Under the pieces are notes generated by a model, which did no database searches, was not told where the DNA came from, and worked only from the letters and a program-made list of their open reading frames with translations. A stretch of DNA of 64,000 bases from Peribacillus simplex NBRC 15720 = DSM 1321 (lineage in GTDB: Bacteria > Bacillota > Bacilli > Bacillales > DSM-1321): positions 4,606,001-4,670,000 of the forward strand of contig NZ_CP017704.1 in the NCBI RefSeq assembly GCF_002243645.1, in the 5' to 3' direction. Shown here in pieces: positions 26,300 to 35,737 of this stretch. Both the position numbers and the translations under genes were made by a program. Each line of letters begins with the position of its first letter. Within the stretch, counting starts at the first letter, position 1.

Positions 26300-27577
26300 A
26301 TGGAATCGGCAAAAGGCAATAGCCATGTAAATGAAGAAGAAAAACACGACGTACTGAGGTCTACCCAAACTGTAATACATAAAGCTTTGGATAAGCTGGG
26401 TTACCCGGAAGAAGTTTTTGAGCTGTTGAAGGAACCATTGCGTTTATTAACGGTGAAGATACCGGTCCGCATGGATGATGGCTCGGTTAAAATTTTCACA
26501 GGTTACCGTGCACAGCATAACGATGCTGTTGGGCCTACAAAAGGTGGTATCCGTTTTCACCCTAATGTAACTGAACGTGAAGTGAAGGCATTATCCATTT
26601 GGATGAGTTTGAAATGCGGCATCGTTGATTTGCCATACGGCGGGGGAAAAGGCGGTATCGTTTGTGATCCTCGTAATATGTCATTCCGTGAGCTTGAAAG
26701 GCTGAGCCGGGGCTATGTTCGCGCAATTAGTCAAATCGTGGGGCCGACTAAAGATATCCCGGCACCTGATGTATTTACAAATTCTCAAATCATGGCTTGG
26801 ATGATGGATGAATACAGCCGTATGGATGAATTCAACTCGCCAGGTTTCATTACGGGTAAACCGCTAGTACTTGGTGGTTCTCATGGCCGTGAATCAGCCA
26901 CCGCTAAAGGTGTAACCATTTGTATCAATGAAGCTGCCAAGAAACGCGGCATCGATATTAAAGGGGCACGGGTCGTCATTCAAGGTTTTGGTAACGCAGG
27001 TAGTTTCTTGGCTAAATTCATGCATGACGCAGGTGCTAAAGTCATTGGGATTTCGGATGCATATGGTGCTCTTCATGATCCAGAAGGATTGGATATCGAT
27101 TATCTTCTCGATCGGAGAGATAGTTTCGGAACCGTAACGAAATTGTTTAAAAGCACAATTTCAAATAAAGAACTGCTTGAATTGGAATGTGATATTTTAG
27201 TTCCGGCGGCAATTGAAAACCAAATCACTGAAGAAAATGCTGCTGATATCAAAGCATCAATCGTTGTCGAGGCAGCTAACGGACCTACAACAATTGAAGC
27301 GACACAAATCCTAACGGATCGCGGAATCCTTCTTGTTCCTGATGTCCTTGCTTCTGCTGGCGGTGTAACGGTTTCTTACTTCGAATGGGTACAAAATAAT
27401 CAAGGGTATTACTGGTCTGAAGAAGAAGTGGACGAAAAGCTGGAAAAAATCCTTGTGAAATCTTTTAATAACATTTATGAACTTGCACAATCAAGACGTG
27501 TTGATATGCGCCTAGCGGCTTATATGATTGGTGTAAGAAAAATGGCTGAAGCTTCTCGCTTCCGTGGTTGGATCTAA
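26300..27577 (+). CDS. gudB: NAD-specific glutamate dehydrogenase
   Basis: 425 aa. It interconverts glutamate and 2-oxoglutarate plus ammonia, mainly in the breakdown direction. The catalytic lysine lies in PYGGGKGGIVCDP, substrate residues in GPTKGGIRFHP and the NAD motif in VVIQGFGNAGSF. The region that carries a 9-bp duplication in the cryptic gudB of laboratory B. subtilis (LTVKIPVRMDDG vicinity) is intact here, so the enzyme should be active. It has its own promoter, a possible cre and a terminator. Ribosome site TAGGAGGT. Confidence 0.95.
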   Translation: MESAKGNSHVNEEEKHDVLRSTQTVIHKALDKLGYPEEVFELLKEPLRLLTVKIPVRMDDGSVKIFTGYRAQHNDAVGPTKGGIRFHPNVTEREVKALSIWMSLKCGIVDLPYGGGKGGIVCDPRNMSFRELERLSRGYVRAISQIVGPTKDIPAPDVFTNSQIMAWMMDEYSRMDEFNSPGFITGKPLVLGGSHGRESATAKGVTICINEAAKKRGIDIKGARVVIQGFGNAGSFLAKFMHDAGAKVIGISDAYGALHDPEGLDIDYLLDRRDSFGTVTKLFKSTISNKELLELECDILVPAAIENQITEENAADIKASIVVEAANGPTTIEATQILTDRGILLVPDVLASAGGVTVSYFEWVQNNQGYYWSEEEVDEKLEKILVKSFNNIYELAQSRRVDMRLAAYMIGVRKMAEASRFRGWI

Positions 27578-27645
27578 AAGATTCAAATCATGTATAAATT
27601 TATAGTTAAAATCATGTTCATTGCATTATCATTGAAATGATTTGT

Positions 27646-27685
27646 AAAAACTCCTATCATGTATTGATAGGAGTTTTTATTTTTT
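27646..27685 (+). terminator. Terminator of gudB
   Basis: AAAAACTCCTATCA (27646-27659) pairs with TGATAGGAGTTTTT (27665-27678), then ATTTTTT. Confidence 0.92.
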
Positions 27686-27729
27686 AGACGAACGAATTAC
27701 ATAGTGCATGGAAAGGCAGTGGAATAAAG

Positions 27730-28698
27730 ATGAATGTTGAAGAAGTCATTATCATAGGTGGGGGCCCTTGTGGATTGGCTGCTGCAATCGCTCTTAAAGA
27801 AGTGGGAATACAGTCCCTGATCATTGAAAAAGGCAATGTGGTTGATTCCATTTACCGTTATCCGACACATCAAACATTTTTCAGTTCGAGTGAAAAGCTG
27901 GAGATTGGTGATATCGCTTTTATAATCGAAAACCGTAAACCGGTCCGCAATCAGGCGCTAGCCTATTATAGGGAGGTAGTCAGAAGGAAAGAATTGCGGG
28001 TCAATAAATTCGAAAAAGTGGAAAAGGTGGAAAAACGAGAAGACGGGAAGTTTTTAGTCAAAACATCGAAAGGTGACTATACAGCTCTACATGTGATCAT
28101 ATCGACCGGATACTATGATCATCCTAACTATATGTGCATACCGGGTGAACAGCTCCCTAAAGTGTTTCATTACTTCAAGGAGGGCCATCCCTACTTTAAT
28201 TGTGATGTTGCAGTCATCGGTGGCAAAAACTCAAGTGTGGATGCAGCACTGGAATTGGTCAAATCAGGAGCAAGGGTTTCAGTCCTTTATAGAGGATCGG
28301 ATTACTCTTCAAGTATCAAACCTTGGATTCTTCCGGAATTTGAATCATTAGTCCGCAATGGAACGATCAAGATGGAATTTAATGCGAATGTTGACAGGGT
28401 AACGGAAGACAGCGTTCTCTATCACGTAGGTGATGAGGATAAAGTTATTAAAAATGATTTTGTATTTGCTATGACTGGTTACCATCCTGACCATTCCTTT
28501 TTAGCTTCAATGGGCATTACTATTGATAAGGAGACTGGAAGGCCTGCATATAACGAGGAAACGATGGAGACGAACGTTAAAGGTCTTTATATTGCAGGAG
28601 TTCTGGCAGCTGGAAATAATGCGAACGAAATCTTCATCGAGAACGGCAGGTTTCATGGTGGATTGATTGCTTATCATTTGGCTGTTAAAGAAAAATAA
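27730..28698 (+). CDS. ypdA: Bacillithiol disulfide reductase YpdA (Bdr)
   Basis: 322 aa FAD/NADPH flavoprotein. The FAD motif is G10-G-G-P-C14-G with the conserved C14 at the active site, the NADPH motif is VIGGKNSSVDAALEL, and the C-terminal FAD contact is KGLYIAGVLAAGNNANEIF. It lacks the CxxC of thioredoxin reductase. In B. subtilis and Staphylococcus it recycles oxidised bacillithiol. Bacillithiol use by this organism is inferred. The asparaginase gene follows 26 nt later. Confidence 0.94.
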   Translation: MNVEEVIIIGGGPCGLAAAIALKEVGIQSLIIEKGNVVDSIYRYPTHQTFFSSSEKLEIGDIAFIIENRKPVRNQALAYYREVVRRKELRVNKFEKVEKVEKREDGKFLVKTSKGDYTALHVIISTGYYDHPNYMCIPGEQLPKVFHYFKEGHPYFNCDVAVIGGKNSSVDAALELVKSGARVSVLYRGSDYSSSIKPWILPEFESLVRNGTIKMEFNANVDRVTEDSVLYHVGDEDKVIKNDFVFAMTGYHPDHSFLASMGITIDKETGRPAYNEETMETNVKGLYIAGVLAAGNNANEIFIENGRFHGGLIAYHLAVKEK

Positions 28699-28724
28699 TT
28701 ATATAAATGAGGAGCTGGGACCGT

Positions 28725-29690
28725 ATGGAAAAAATATCATTAATAACGACTGGTGGGACTATTGCCAGTAAAGAAACTGCGAATGGTATGTTGGCCTCTG
28801 GTGCATTGACTGGCCATGAGTTGGCATCACTTTGCGAATTGCCCAACGATATCGAGGTTAAAGTGGTTGATCTTTTCCAGATTTCAAGCATGTCCATGTC
28901 CTTTGAGAAAATGCAACAGCTTAAATCAGCCATTCAAAAGGAACTGGAGGATCCTGAAGTTACGGGAATCGTCGTGACCCACGGTACGGATACACTTGAG
29001 GAAACGGCATATTTCCTTGATGTCACGAGTAAGGATCAACGTCCAATCGTATTAACCGGCTCCCAACGGTCTCCTCAAGAGGTGGGCACTGATGTATATT
29101 CCAATCTAAGGAATTCGATATTATGCGCTGCGAGTGATCTTATTAGGGATGTTGGCGTAGTGGTCGTTTTTAATGAGCGGATCTATTCAGCAAAGTATGT
29201 CAAAAAAGTGCATGCTTCCAATTTGCAGGGGTTCGAATCTTTTGGCTATGGTTATTTGGGGATAATTGATAATGATGTAGTCAGCATCTATCAAAAACCT
29301 TTACATAGGGAGTGTTATGATATTCAGAAAAGTATCCCCAGGGTGGATATCATCAAGTGCCATACAGGCGCTGATGGCCTCTTTATTGATGCTGCGGTTG
29401 CAAACGGAGCGAAAGGCATTGTGCTCGAGGGTGTAGGAAGGGGACAAGTTACCCCTGTAATGGTAACTTCCATACAAGCTGCAATCGATAAAGGCATAAC
29501 GATCATCATGACTACAAGTGCAGAAGAAGGAAAAGTTTACCCAGCTTATGATTATGAAGGTAGCGCATTTGATTTAAAACAACGCGGTGTGATATTAGGC
29601 GCTGATTATGACAGCAAGAAGGCTCGAATTAAATTAGCTGTCATGCTGGCAAGCGAAAATCCTATGGATGAGACCTTCTTTAAGTATTGA
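28725..29690 (+). CDS. L-asparaginase
   Basis: 321 aa from the ATG at 28725, after GAGGAG; a start at 28707 precedes that site. Both catalytic triads of the asparaginase fold are visible: T12 in TTGGTIAS with the flexible-loop region after it, and T88-D89 in VTHGTDTLEETAYF. It hydrolyses asparagine to aspartate and ammonia. No signal peptide is evident, so it should be cytoplasmic. This gene is not found between ypdA and prsW in B. subtilis; it forms a likely operon with ypdA and lies near glutamate dehydrogenase. Confidence 0.9.
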   Translation: MEKISLITTGGTIASKETANGMLASGALTGHELASLCELPNDIEVKVVDLFQISSMSMSFEKMQQLKSAIQKELEDPEVTGIVVTHGTDTLEETAYFLDVTSKDQRPIVLTGSQRSPQEVGTDVYSNLRNSILCAASDLIRDVGVVVVFNERIYSAKYVKKVHASNLQGFESFGYGYLGIIDNDVVSIYQKPLHRECYDIQKSIPRVDIIKCHTGADGLFIDAAVANGAKGIVLEGVGRGQVTPVMVTSIQAAIDKGITIIMTTSAEEGKVYPAYDYEGSAFDLKQRGVILGADYDSKKARIKLAVMLASENPMDETFFKY

Positions 29691-29787
29691 AGGATTAAAT
29701 AAAATTTGGAAGACTTGATTCTTGGATTCAGTTTTTCTTCAATCCATGGTACGATTAAGGAAAAGAAGATGAAAAGAGGGTCAGCTA

Positions 29788-30474
29788 ATGCTGGTCATGT
29801 TGTCAGCGGCCATTGCGCCAGGATTGGCGCTACTGAGCTATTTCTATTTAAAAGATCAATATGAAACCGAACCGATATCGGTTGTGGTCAAAACATTTTT
29901 ATTCGGTGTATTCCTTGTATTGCCGATTATGTTCATACAGTATGTGCTCGAAACCGAACATATCTTGAATACCGATTTAGCAAATGCTTTTTTATGGGCT
30001 GCACTGCTTGAGGAATTCTTCAAGTGGTTCATACTCATTTATGTTATTTATCAGCATGTGGCATTCGATGAGCCATATGATGGGATTGTTTACGGAGCTG
30101 CAGTCTCCCTTGGATTCGCTACAATGGAGAATATTTTGTACCTGCTGGCCAACGGGGTGGAACACGCTTTTCTCAGGGCCGTTCTCCCTGTATCCAGTCA
30201 TGCTTTGTTCGGTGTAATCATGGGATATTATTTGGGCAAGGCGAAATTTTCGGCTTCGAATAATAGGGTCTATTTATTATTGGCATTGATCATACCAATT
30301 TCGTTACATGGGGTTTACGATTATATTTTAGTTTCCCAAAAATTATGGGTGTACTTTATCATGCCATTCATGATTTATCTATGGTGGTTAGGCATGAAAA
30401 AAGTAAAGAAAGCACGTTTGTTGTCTGACTTTCACGCAGAAAAAATTTCACAAAATCATTACCTCAGCAAATGA
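29788..30474 (+). CDS. prsW: Intramembrane protease PrsW
   Basis: 228 aa with about seven or eight membrane helices. The diagnostic EE-F-FK motif is E75-E76-F-F-K79, with later conserved [21 protein letters not shown] and LHGVYDY segments. In B. subtilis PrsW makes the first cut of anti-sigma factor RsiW. Whether it acts on the RsiX of this window is unknown. Ribosome site AGAGGG. A terminator follows. Confidence 0.93.
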   Translation: MLVMLSAAIAPGLALLSYFYLKDQYETEPISVVVKTFLFGVFLVLPIMFIQYVLETEHILNTDLANAFLWAALLEEFFKWFILIYVIYQHVAFDEPYDGIVYGAAVSLGFATMENILYLLANGVEHAFLRAVLPVSSHALFGVIMGYYLGKAKFSASNNRVYLLLALIIPISLHGVYDYILVSQKLWVYFIMPFMIYLWWLGMKKVKKARLLSDFHAEKISQNHYLSK

Positions 30475-30486
30475 CGAATATTATCA

Positions 30487-30527
30487 AAACGGAGTGCTGG
30501 CATATTTTGCCCGCTCCGTTTTTTTTA
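30487..30527 (+). terminator. Terminator of prsW
   Basis: AAACGGAG (30487-30494) pairs with CTCCGTTT (30514-30521), with GGC/GCC inside, followed by a T run. Confidence 0.88.
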
Positions 30528-30599
30528 TGTTTGGAATAAAAAAGCCGGTAAAGAAGAAAATAGAATTACATTAATTCAAGAAAAAGAGGAGTGTTTTTG

Positions 30600-31439
30600 A
30601 TGAAAGGAATTTCGTCAAAATGGAAATGGCTTTTGCTGTTTTCGTGTATAACTATTTGTTTCGGAATTTACCCGGAAACAAGAACAAATGCCTTTTCGAG
30701 CCAAGTCATTCAAAAGGGTGCGGTTGGTGATGATGTAATTGAAATGCAGGCACGCCTACAAAACATCGGTTACTATAATGGAAAGATTGATGGAGTCTAT
30801 GGATGGGGCACCTATTGGGCTCTTCGAAACTTCCAACAAGATTTCGGTCTTCCAATCGATGGTTTGGCAGGGACTACAACAAAACAGAAGTTGACGAATG
30901 CCTCTAATTTCAATAAACAATTTGTTCATGAACAGATCAATAAAGGGAACGAGTTCACCTATTATGGGGGAGTCCCCATTGAGAAACAGGTAAAAACGAA
31001 AGGAAATGGATCTTCGTCTGGAGGGACCACTTCCGGTAAGGCCCCTTCCAAAACAACGACATCAGCCAATCTTCCAGGAGGATATTCTCAAAACGATATA
31101 CAGCTGATGGCCAATGCTGTTTATGGAGAGGCACGAGGGGAGCCATATACAGGTCAGGTTGCCGTTGCAGCAGTAATACTGAATAGGGTGGAAAGTGCTG
31201 CCTTTCCTAATACCATTTCGGGAGTGATTTTTGAACCTGGGGCCTTTACGGCTGTTGCAGATGGACAGATTTGGCTGACACCGAACGAAAGGGCGAAAGA
31301 AGCCGTGGTGGATGCTATTAATGGGTGGGATCCAAGCGGTAATGCAGAATATTATTTTAATCCCGATACGGCAACAAGCAAATGGATCTGGTCAAGACAA
31401 CAAATTAAAAGAATCGGAAAACATATCTTTTGTAAGTAA
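30600..31439 (+). CDS. sleB: Spore cortex-lytic enzyme SleB
   Basis: 279 aa from the ATG at 30600, 9 nt after AGAGGA. An N-terminal signal peptide leads to a peptidoglycan-binding domain (about 35-100, GDDVIEMQARLQNIGYYNGK), a Ser/Thr/Gly linker (about 135-165) and the C-terminal lytic transglycosylase domain with the catalytic Glu in NAVYGEARGEPYTGQVAVAA. It breaks down cortex during germination. ypeB, needed for its stability and placement, follows 14 nt later. Confidence 0.95.
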   Translation: MKGISSKWKWLLLFSCITICFGIYPETRTNAFSSQVIQKGAVGDDVIEMQARLQNIGYYNGKIDGVYGWGTYWALRNFQQDFGLPIDGLAGTTTKQKLTNASNFNKQFVHEQINKGNEFTYYGGVPIEKQVKTKGNGSSSGGTTSGKAPSKTTTSANLPGGYSQNDIQLMANAVYGEARGEPYTGQVAVAAVILNRVESAAFPNTISGVIFEPGAFTAVADGQIWLTPNERAKEAVVDAINGWDPSGNAEYYFNPDTATSKWIWSRQQIKRIGKHIFCK

Positions 31440-31453
31440 AGAGGTGAAGGGAA

Positions 31454-32809
31454 ATGATCAGGAATATAGTGATTGCCCTGCTTGTTGTAGTTGTTGCGGG
31501 AACTGCATTCTGGGGCTATCAAGAACATAAGGAAAAAAATGCTGTATTAATCAACGCGGAAAATACGTATCAGCGAGCCTTTCATGATTTAAGCTATCAA
31601 GTAGATTTATTGCACGATAAGGTCGGCAGTACTTTGGCTATGAATTCACGTTATTCATTAAGTCCGGCTTTAACAGATGTTTGGCGTATCACTTCCGAAG
31701 CCCAAAGTGATGTCGGGCAGTTGCCATTGACCTTGCTTCCATTTAATAAGACAGAGGAATTCTTAGCAAAAATTGCGGACTTCAGTTATAAAACAGCGGT
31801 ACGTGACCTTGAAAAAGAACCACTTAATGATAAGGAATATGCGACTCTACAATCCTTGTACACACAGGCAGCGGACATCCAGGGTGAGTTAAGAAAAGTG
31901 CAGTATCTGGTCCTTAAAAACAATTTAAGATGGATGGATGTCGAAATGGCTCTTGCATCAGGGAAAGAAAATTCGGATAACACGATCATCGACGGATTAA
32001 AGACGGTAGAGAAAAAAGTATCTGGGTACGGGGAAACGAATGAGATGAATCCGACTTTTACTTCCGCACAACAGAGGGATGAGAACTTCAAAAATTTGCA
32101 AGGTGAAACCATTACAAAGGAAGAAGCAATTGCGACGGCAAAAAACTATGCACACTCAAAAAGCGAAAATTTGCAGGTGAATGTTGAAGAAAATGGAAAA
32201 GGTTCCGATTATGGATTTTATAGTGTCAGTATCCTCGATAAAGGTTCCGATACCGAATTGAATATGGATTTGACAAAAAAAGGCGGTTATCCTATTTGGT
32301 ATATAAATAATAGGGACGTGAACAAAACAAATATTGATTTGAATCAAGCCTATACAAAAGCCGAAGATTTTTTAAAGGAACATGATTTCAGTTCACTTGA
32401 ATTATTTGAAAGTGCTCAGTACGATAATATTGCATTATTGAATTTCGTGACATCAGAAAATGGCGTCAAGATTTATCCTGATTCAGTCAAGGTCAAAATC
32501 GCATTGGATGATGGATCCGTTATAGGATTTTCAGCCGACGAGTATTTAAAATCACATAAAACCAGGGAAATAGGGAATCCAAACATATCCGAGAAAGAAG
32601 CTAAGGACAAAATCAACAGTAATGTAAAAATAATGGAAGAAGGAAAGGCGTTAATCACCAATGATATTGGTGAAGAAGTTCTTTGTTATGAATTTCTCGG
32701 TACGATTAAAGATGATACCTACCGTATTTTCATTAATGCAGATACCGGTCAAGAAGAAAAGGTGGATAAATTAAAGAATTCCGAACCGGTATACGAGAAT
32801 TTAATTTAA
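31454..32809 (+). CDS. ypeB: Germination protein YpeB
   Basis: 451 aa. One N-terminal membrane helix (3-20), a helical region to about 200, then PepSY-type domains (KEEAIATAKNYA at about 218 and further repeats to the C-terminus). It is the partner and stabiliser of SleB in the spore, on the outer side of the inner spore membrane. Same operon as sleB; ribosome site AGAGGTGAAGGG. A terminator follows. Confidence 0.94.
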   Translation: MIRNIVIALLVVVVAGTAFWGYQEHKEKNAVLINAENTYQRAFHDLSYQVDLLHDKVGSTLAMNSRYSLSPALTDVWRITSEAQSDVGQLPLTLLPFNKTEEFLAKIADFSYKTAVRDLEKEPLNDKEYATLQSLYTQAADIQGELRKVQYLVLKNNLRWMDVEMALASGKENSDNTIIDGLKTVEKKVSGYGETNEMNPTFTSAQQRDENFKNLQGETITKEEAIATAKNYAHSKSENLQVNVEENGKGSDYGFYSVSILDKGSDTELNMDLTKKGGYPIWYINNRDVNKTNIDLNQAYTKAEDFLKEHDFSSLELFESAQYDNIALLNFVTSENGVKIYPDSVKVKIALDDGSVIGFSADEYLKSHKTREIGNPNISEKEAKDKINSNVKIMEEGKALITNDIGEEVLCYEFLGTIKDDTYRIFINADTGQEEKVDKLKNSEPVYENLI

Positions 32810-32839
32810 TTTAAATTGTTATCATGAATCATTAGTTGT

Positions 32840-32870
32840 AGGGAAATGTGCTTAGTCACTTTCCCTTTTT
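32840..32870 (+). terminator. Terminator of sleB-ypeB
   Basis: AGGGAAATGTG (32840-32850) pairs with CACTTTCCCT (32857-32866), followed by T residues. Confidence 0.85.
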
Positions 32871-32973
32871 CTTATTTCATGAAATAATAACTTAAATGAT
32901 TATTGGATTATATGAGAAAATTAATGGGTAATATTATGTGTTTTTCTTCCTATCAAAAAGGACGTGGACGACG

Positions 32974-33633
32974 ATGTTTAAAATTGGTGATATATTAATG
33001 CTCGAACCGAAATATCCATCACAGAAGGAAAAGTTCAATTGTATGGTTGTCGAAATGGGAACGGGGTGTGTCTATACGGACTTTCCAATCAATTTAGAGA
33101 CTGGAAAAATTGCATTCCTCATGGATGGGACACACTTGAATGTCACATTTTCCAATGAAGAGCAGGCTGTTTATGTATTCGATTCTGAAGTGCTTGGAAA
33201 AGTGAAAGGTAGAATAACCATGATGCAACTATTACTGCCCGAAGCAGAAGCGTTTGTGAAAATCCAACGGAGGCAATACGTGCGCCTGCATGTAACCTTG
33301 GATACAGCCGTTCATCCAGAACATTCCGAGTTTACCCCTTTTCGCGCATTAACCGAGGATATCAGTGCAGGCGGAGCTTCCATAAGGCTTTTAAAAGGCA
33401 CTAATATACAATCGGTTTCGCAATTATACCTGTGGATGGCGCTTACGCTAAAATCAGGTGAAATTCATTATTTAAGGTTAAAAAGCAAAGTCATTCGCGT
33501 AACGGAGAAAGAACATGGAAATATGCTGCTGCACGTCCAATTTCTTGAACCTACAAAAAATGATGTACAGACATTAATGAGATTTATATTTGAAAAGCAG
33601 GTCGATTTAAAGAAAAAAGGCTTGTATGTTTAA
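32974..33633 (+). CDS. ypfA: PilZ-domain c-di-GMP receptor (YpfA/MotI)
   Basis: 219 aa. The N-terminal YcgR-like domain (1-95) is followed by a PilZ domain with the c-di-GMP-binding motif RRQYVR and the later DISAGG. In B. subtilis the homologue DgrA/MotI binds the flagellar stator protein MotA when c-di-GMP is high and stops motility. No flagellar gene other than cheR is in this window. A start at 32938 would precede the ribosome site and is rejected. Confidence 0.9.
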   Translation: MFKIGDILMLEPKYPSQKEKFNCMVVEMGTGCVYTDFPINLETGKIAFLMDGTHLNVTFSNEEQAVYVFDSEVLGKVKGRITMMQLLLPEAEAFVKIQRRQYVRLHVTLDTAVHPEHSEFTPFRALTEDISAGGASIRLLKGTNIQSVSQLYLWMALTLKSGEIHYLRLKSKVIRVTEKEHGNMLLHVQFLEPTKNDVQTLMRFIFEKQVDLKKKGLYV

Positions 33634-33699
33634 CATGATTGAATGAAAATCAGCGATTCCATCCATACTGCTAATATAAACAGATGGAGGGTGCGGCTT

Positions 33700-33885
33700 T
33701 TGAAAACATTTGAAAGACTATTAATTAAAGTGATCATCATCCAATTAGCCTGCTTATTTTTTTTCCAGTTCCTTTTGAGCAGGGAGGATCAAATCTTTGA
33801 TTTGACCAAGCTCTCGAGGTATGAAGGTGTCACTAGCAATAATTATACGAAAATCATTGAAACATTCAATGGGACCCATAAGTAA
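33700..33885 (+). CDS. ypfB: Small membrane protein YpfB (DUF5359)
   Basis: 61 aa from a TTG at 33700, 9 nt after GGAGGGTG; this gives the family-like start MKTFERLLIKVIIIQLACLF with one membrane helix. An upstream in-frame ATG at 33643 lacks a ribosome site. It lies between ypfA and cmk as in B. subtilis. Function unknown. Confidence 0.75.
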   Translation: MKTFERLLIKVIIIQLACLFFFQFLLSREDQIFDLTKLSRYEGVTSNNYTKIIETFNGTHK

Positions 33886-34094
33886 AAGCGGTGATCCGCT
33901 TCAGTTTGTCGATAAAAGGAGATTCGGAATGCTCTCCCCGAACCATGATTTTAAAATAAACTTGTTTTTCTTCATGTTTTTTACTAAGGGACCGGATTTC
34001 TGAAATCAACTGGCACGTATAATAAAAAACTGCAGGCTAACTCGTTTTTCTTCAAATTTGTCTACAGTCTGAAGCGGTGATCCGCTTTTTTTGT
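33886..34094. repeat. Composite structured repeat, copy 3 (short form)
   Basis: The 5' part (33901-33945) resembles the terminator module of the other copies (CAGTTTGT, then ATTCGGAATG and CCGAACC) but its stem has decayed. The 3' part (about 34025-34094) has AAAAAACTG, GCTAACTCG, AAATTTGTCTACAGTCTGAA and a terminator. The GC-rich centre is absent. The hairpin AAGCGGTGATCCGCTT occurs exactly twice, at 33886-33901 and 34072-34087, bounding the unit. Between them and cmk (34095-34263) there is only promoter-like AT-rich sequence. Confidence 0.6.
34072..34092 (+). terminator. Terminator at the 3' end of repeat copy 3
   Basis: AAGCGG (34072-34077) pairs with CCGCTT (34082-34087), loop TGAT, followed by a T run. 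Confidence 0.8.
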
Positions 34095-34263
34095 ATGAAG
34101 ATTTTCAATTAAGGAAAACTTTTGATGGCTGTAGTGATCAAAAAAAAGAACAACGGTGATTTTGAACGTACACATCCCTTTTATTAATGATTTTCCCGCT
34201 AGTTGTGATAAAATGAAAGGGTACTAAATAATCAGCATGATTGTAGGATTCTTGGGAGGATTT

Positions 34264-34938
34264 ATGGAAAAAAAATTATCAGTCGCAATCGATGGACCAG
34301 CAGCTGCTGGAAAAAGCACGGTTGCTAAAATTGTTGCAGAAAAGTTCAATTACATATATGTGGATACAGGTGCAATGTACAGGGCGCTTACCTATAAGGC
34401 CCTTAATCAAAAGATTCGCCTGGATGATGAACAAGCATTATCTGAAGTTCTCATCAATACAGAAATCGAATTAAGACCAAGTGAAAATGGACAGTTGGTG
34501 TTCTTGGATAATGAGGACGTGACAGCCCAAATCAGGAACAATGAAGTGACTGGTTCCGTTTCGGAAGTGGCAAAGCATCGGAGCATCCGGGAAGAATTGG
34601 TTCGCAGGCAGCAAATCTTTGGTGAAAATGGCGGTGTCGTCATGGATGGCAGGGACATCGGTACGCATGTTTTACCAAACGCCGAAGTAAAGGTATTTCT
34701 AATCGCTTCTGTGGATGAAAGGGCACAGCGGAGGCATCAGGAAAATATATTGAAAGGTTTTCCATCAGATATCGAAAAATTAAGGGAAGAAATTGCAACA
34801 AGGGACAAGCTAGACTCGGAACGCGAGGTATCGCCCCTGAAAAAGGCGGCAGATGCTATCGAAATTGATACGACTTCTTTATCGATTCAGGAAGTTGCAG
34901 AAAGTATCATGTCTTTAATAGAAGAGAGGAAAAGATAA
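34264..34938 (+). CDS. cmk: Cytidylate kinase
   Basis: 224 aa, the normal length, from the ATG at 34264 after TGGGAGG. The P-loop is GPAAAGKST near residue 10, followed by [10 protein letters not shown], and [10 protein letters not shown] in the CMP-binding part. It phosphorylates CMP and dCMP with ATP. plsC begins 3 nt after its stop, so the two form an operon. Confidence 0.97.
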   Translation: MEKKLSVAIDGPAAAGKSTVAKIVAEKFNYIYVDTGAMYRALTYKALNQKIRLDDEQALSEVLINTEIELRPSENGQLVFLDNEDVTAQIRNNEVTGSVSEVAKHRSIREELVRRQQIFGENGGVVMDGRDIGTHVLPNAEVKVFLIASVDERAQRRHQENILKGFPSDIEKLREEIATRDKLDSEREVSPLKKAADAIEIDTTSLSIQEVAESIMSLIEERKR

Positions 34939-34940
34939 AA

Positions 34941-35522
34941 TTGGATTTTTACACATTTGCCAAAAACGTCGTAAAAGGCGTTTTAACGCCTGCGTATAGG
35001 GTTAAGACGCTCGGAAAGGAACATATCCCTAAAGAGGGCGGAGTATTGATCTGTGCCAATCACATTGATAATTTGGATCCGCCTGTAGTTGGTATGACAT
35101 CTCCAAGGGATATTCATTTCATGGCGAAGGAAGAGTTGTTTCAAGCACCTGTTTTAAAGGGTATATTACCCAGAGTGAATGCTTTTCCGGTCAAGCGGGG
35201 CAATAGCGATCGTGAATCCCTTAGAAAAGGTTTAAAGCTTTTGAAGGAGGGCAAGGCGATTGGTCTGTTTCCCGAGGGAACCAGAAGCAAGACTGGTGAA
35301 TTGGGAGAAGGTTTGGCGGGTGCTGGATTTTTCGCGTTGCGGTCTGATGCCGTTATCATACCCTGTGCAATCATCGGCCCATATAAATTTTTGCGTCCGT
35401 TGAAAGTCGTTTACGGTCCTCCAATAAATTTTACCGAATATCGCGAACAGAAAATATCAGCCGATGAAGCTACAAAAATCATCATGGACCAAATTGGGAA
35501 ATTGATTTCCGAGCATAAATAG
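34941..35522 (+). CDS. plsC: 1-acyl-sn-glycerol-3-phosphate acyltransferase
   Basis: 193 aa from a TTG at 34941 with GAGGAAAAG upstream. The acyltransferase motifs are N-H-I-D-N-L-D (HX4D catalytic pair), VKRGNSDRESLRKG, LFPEGTRSKTGE and a proline-containing fourth block VIPCAI. It makes phosphatidic acid at the membrane. Corresponds to ypfE-type/plsC of the cmk neighbourhood in related Bacillus. Confidence 0.94.
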   Translation: MDFYTFAKNVVKGVLTPAYRVKTLGKEHIPKEGGVLICANHIDNLDPPVVGMTSPRDIHFMAKEELFQAPVLKGILPRVNAFPVKRGNSDRESLRKGLKLLKEGKAIGLFPEGTRSKTGELGEGLAGAGFFALRSDAVIIPCAIIGPYKFLRPLKVVYGPPINFTEYREQKISADEATKIIMDQIGKLISEHK

Positions 35523-35737
35523 TCCTTCATACTTGACAATTTTCTGATTTTGTTAGAATTTATAAAATAAGGGTATTGTTCCTTATTGCGAATGAAAGGG
35601 AATATAAATTTTATTACTCTAAAAAAACTGTTTTTATCTTTATTAGGAAAGTGTTTTTATTGAACCACTTTAAATAAAATATGTGGCCGATGAAGAGGAA
35701 ATTTGCTGATCAGTCATGGGTTAAGGAGGAGTTAGTA

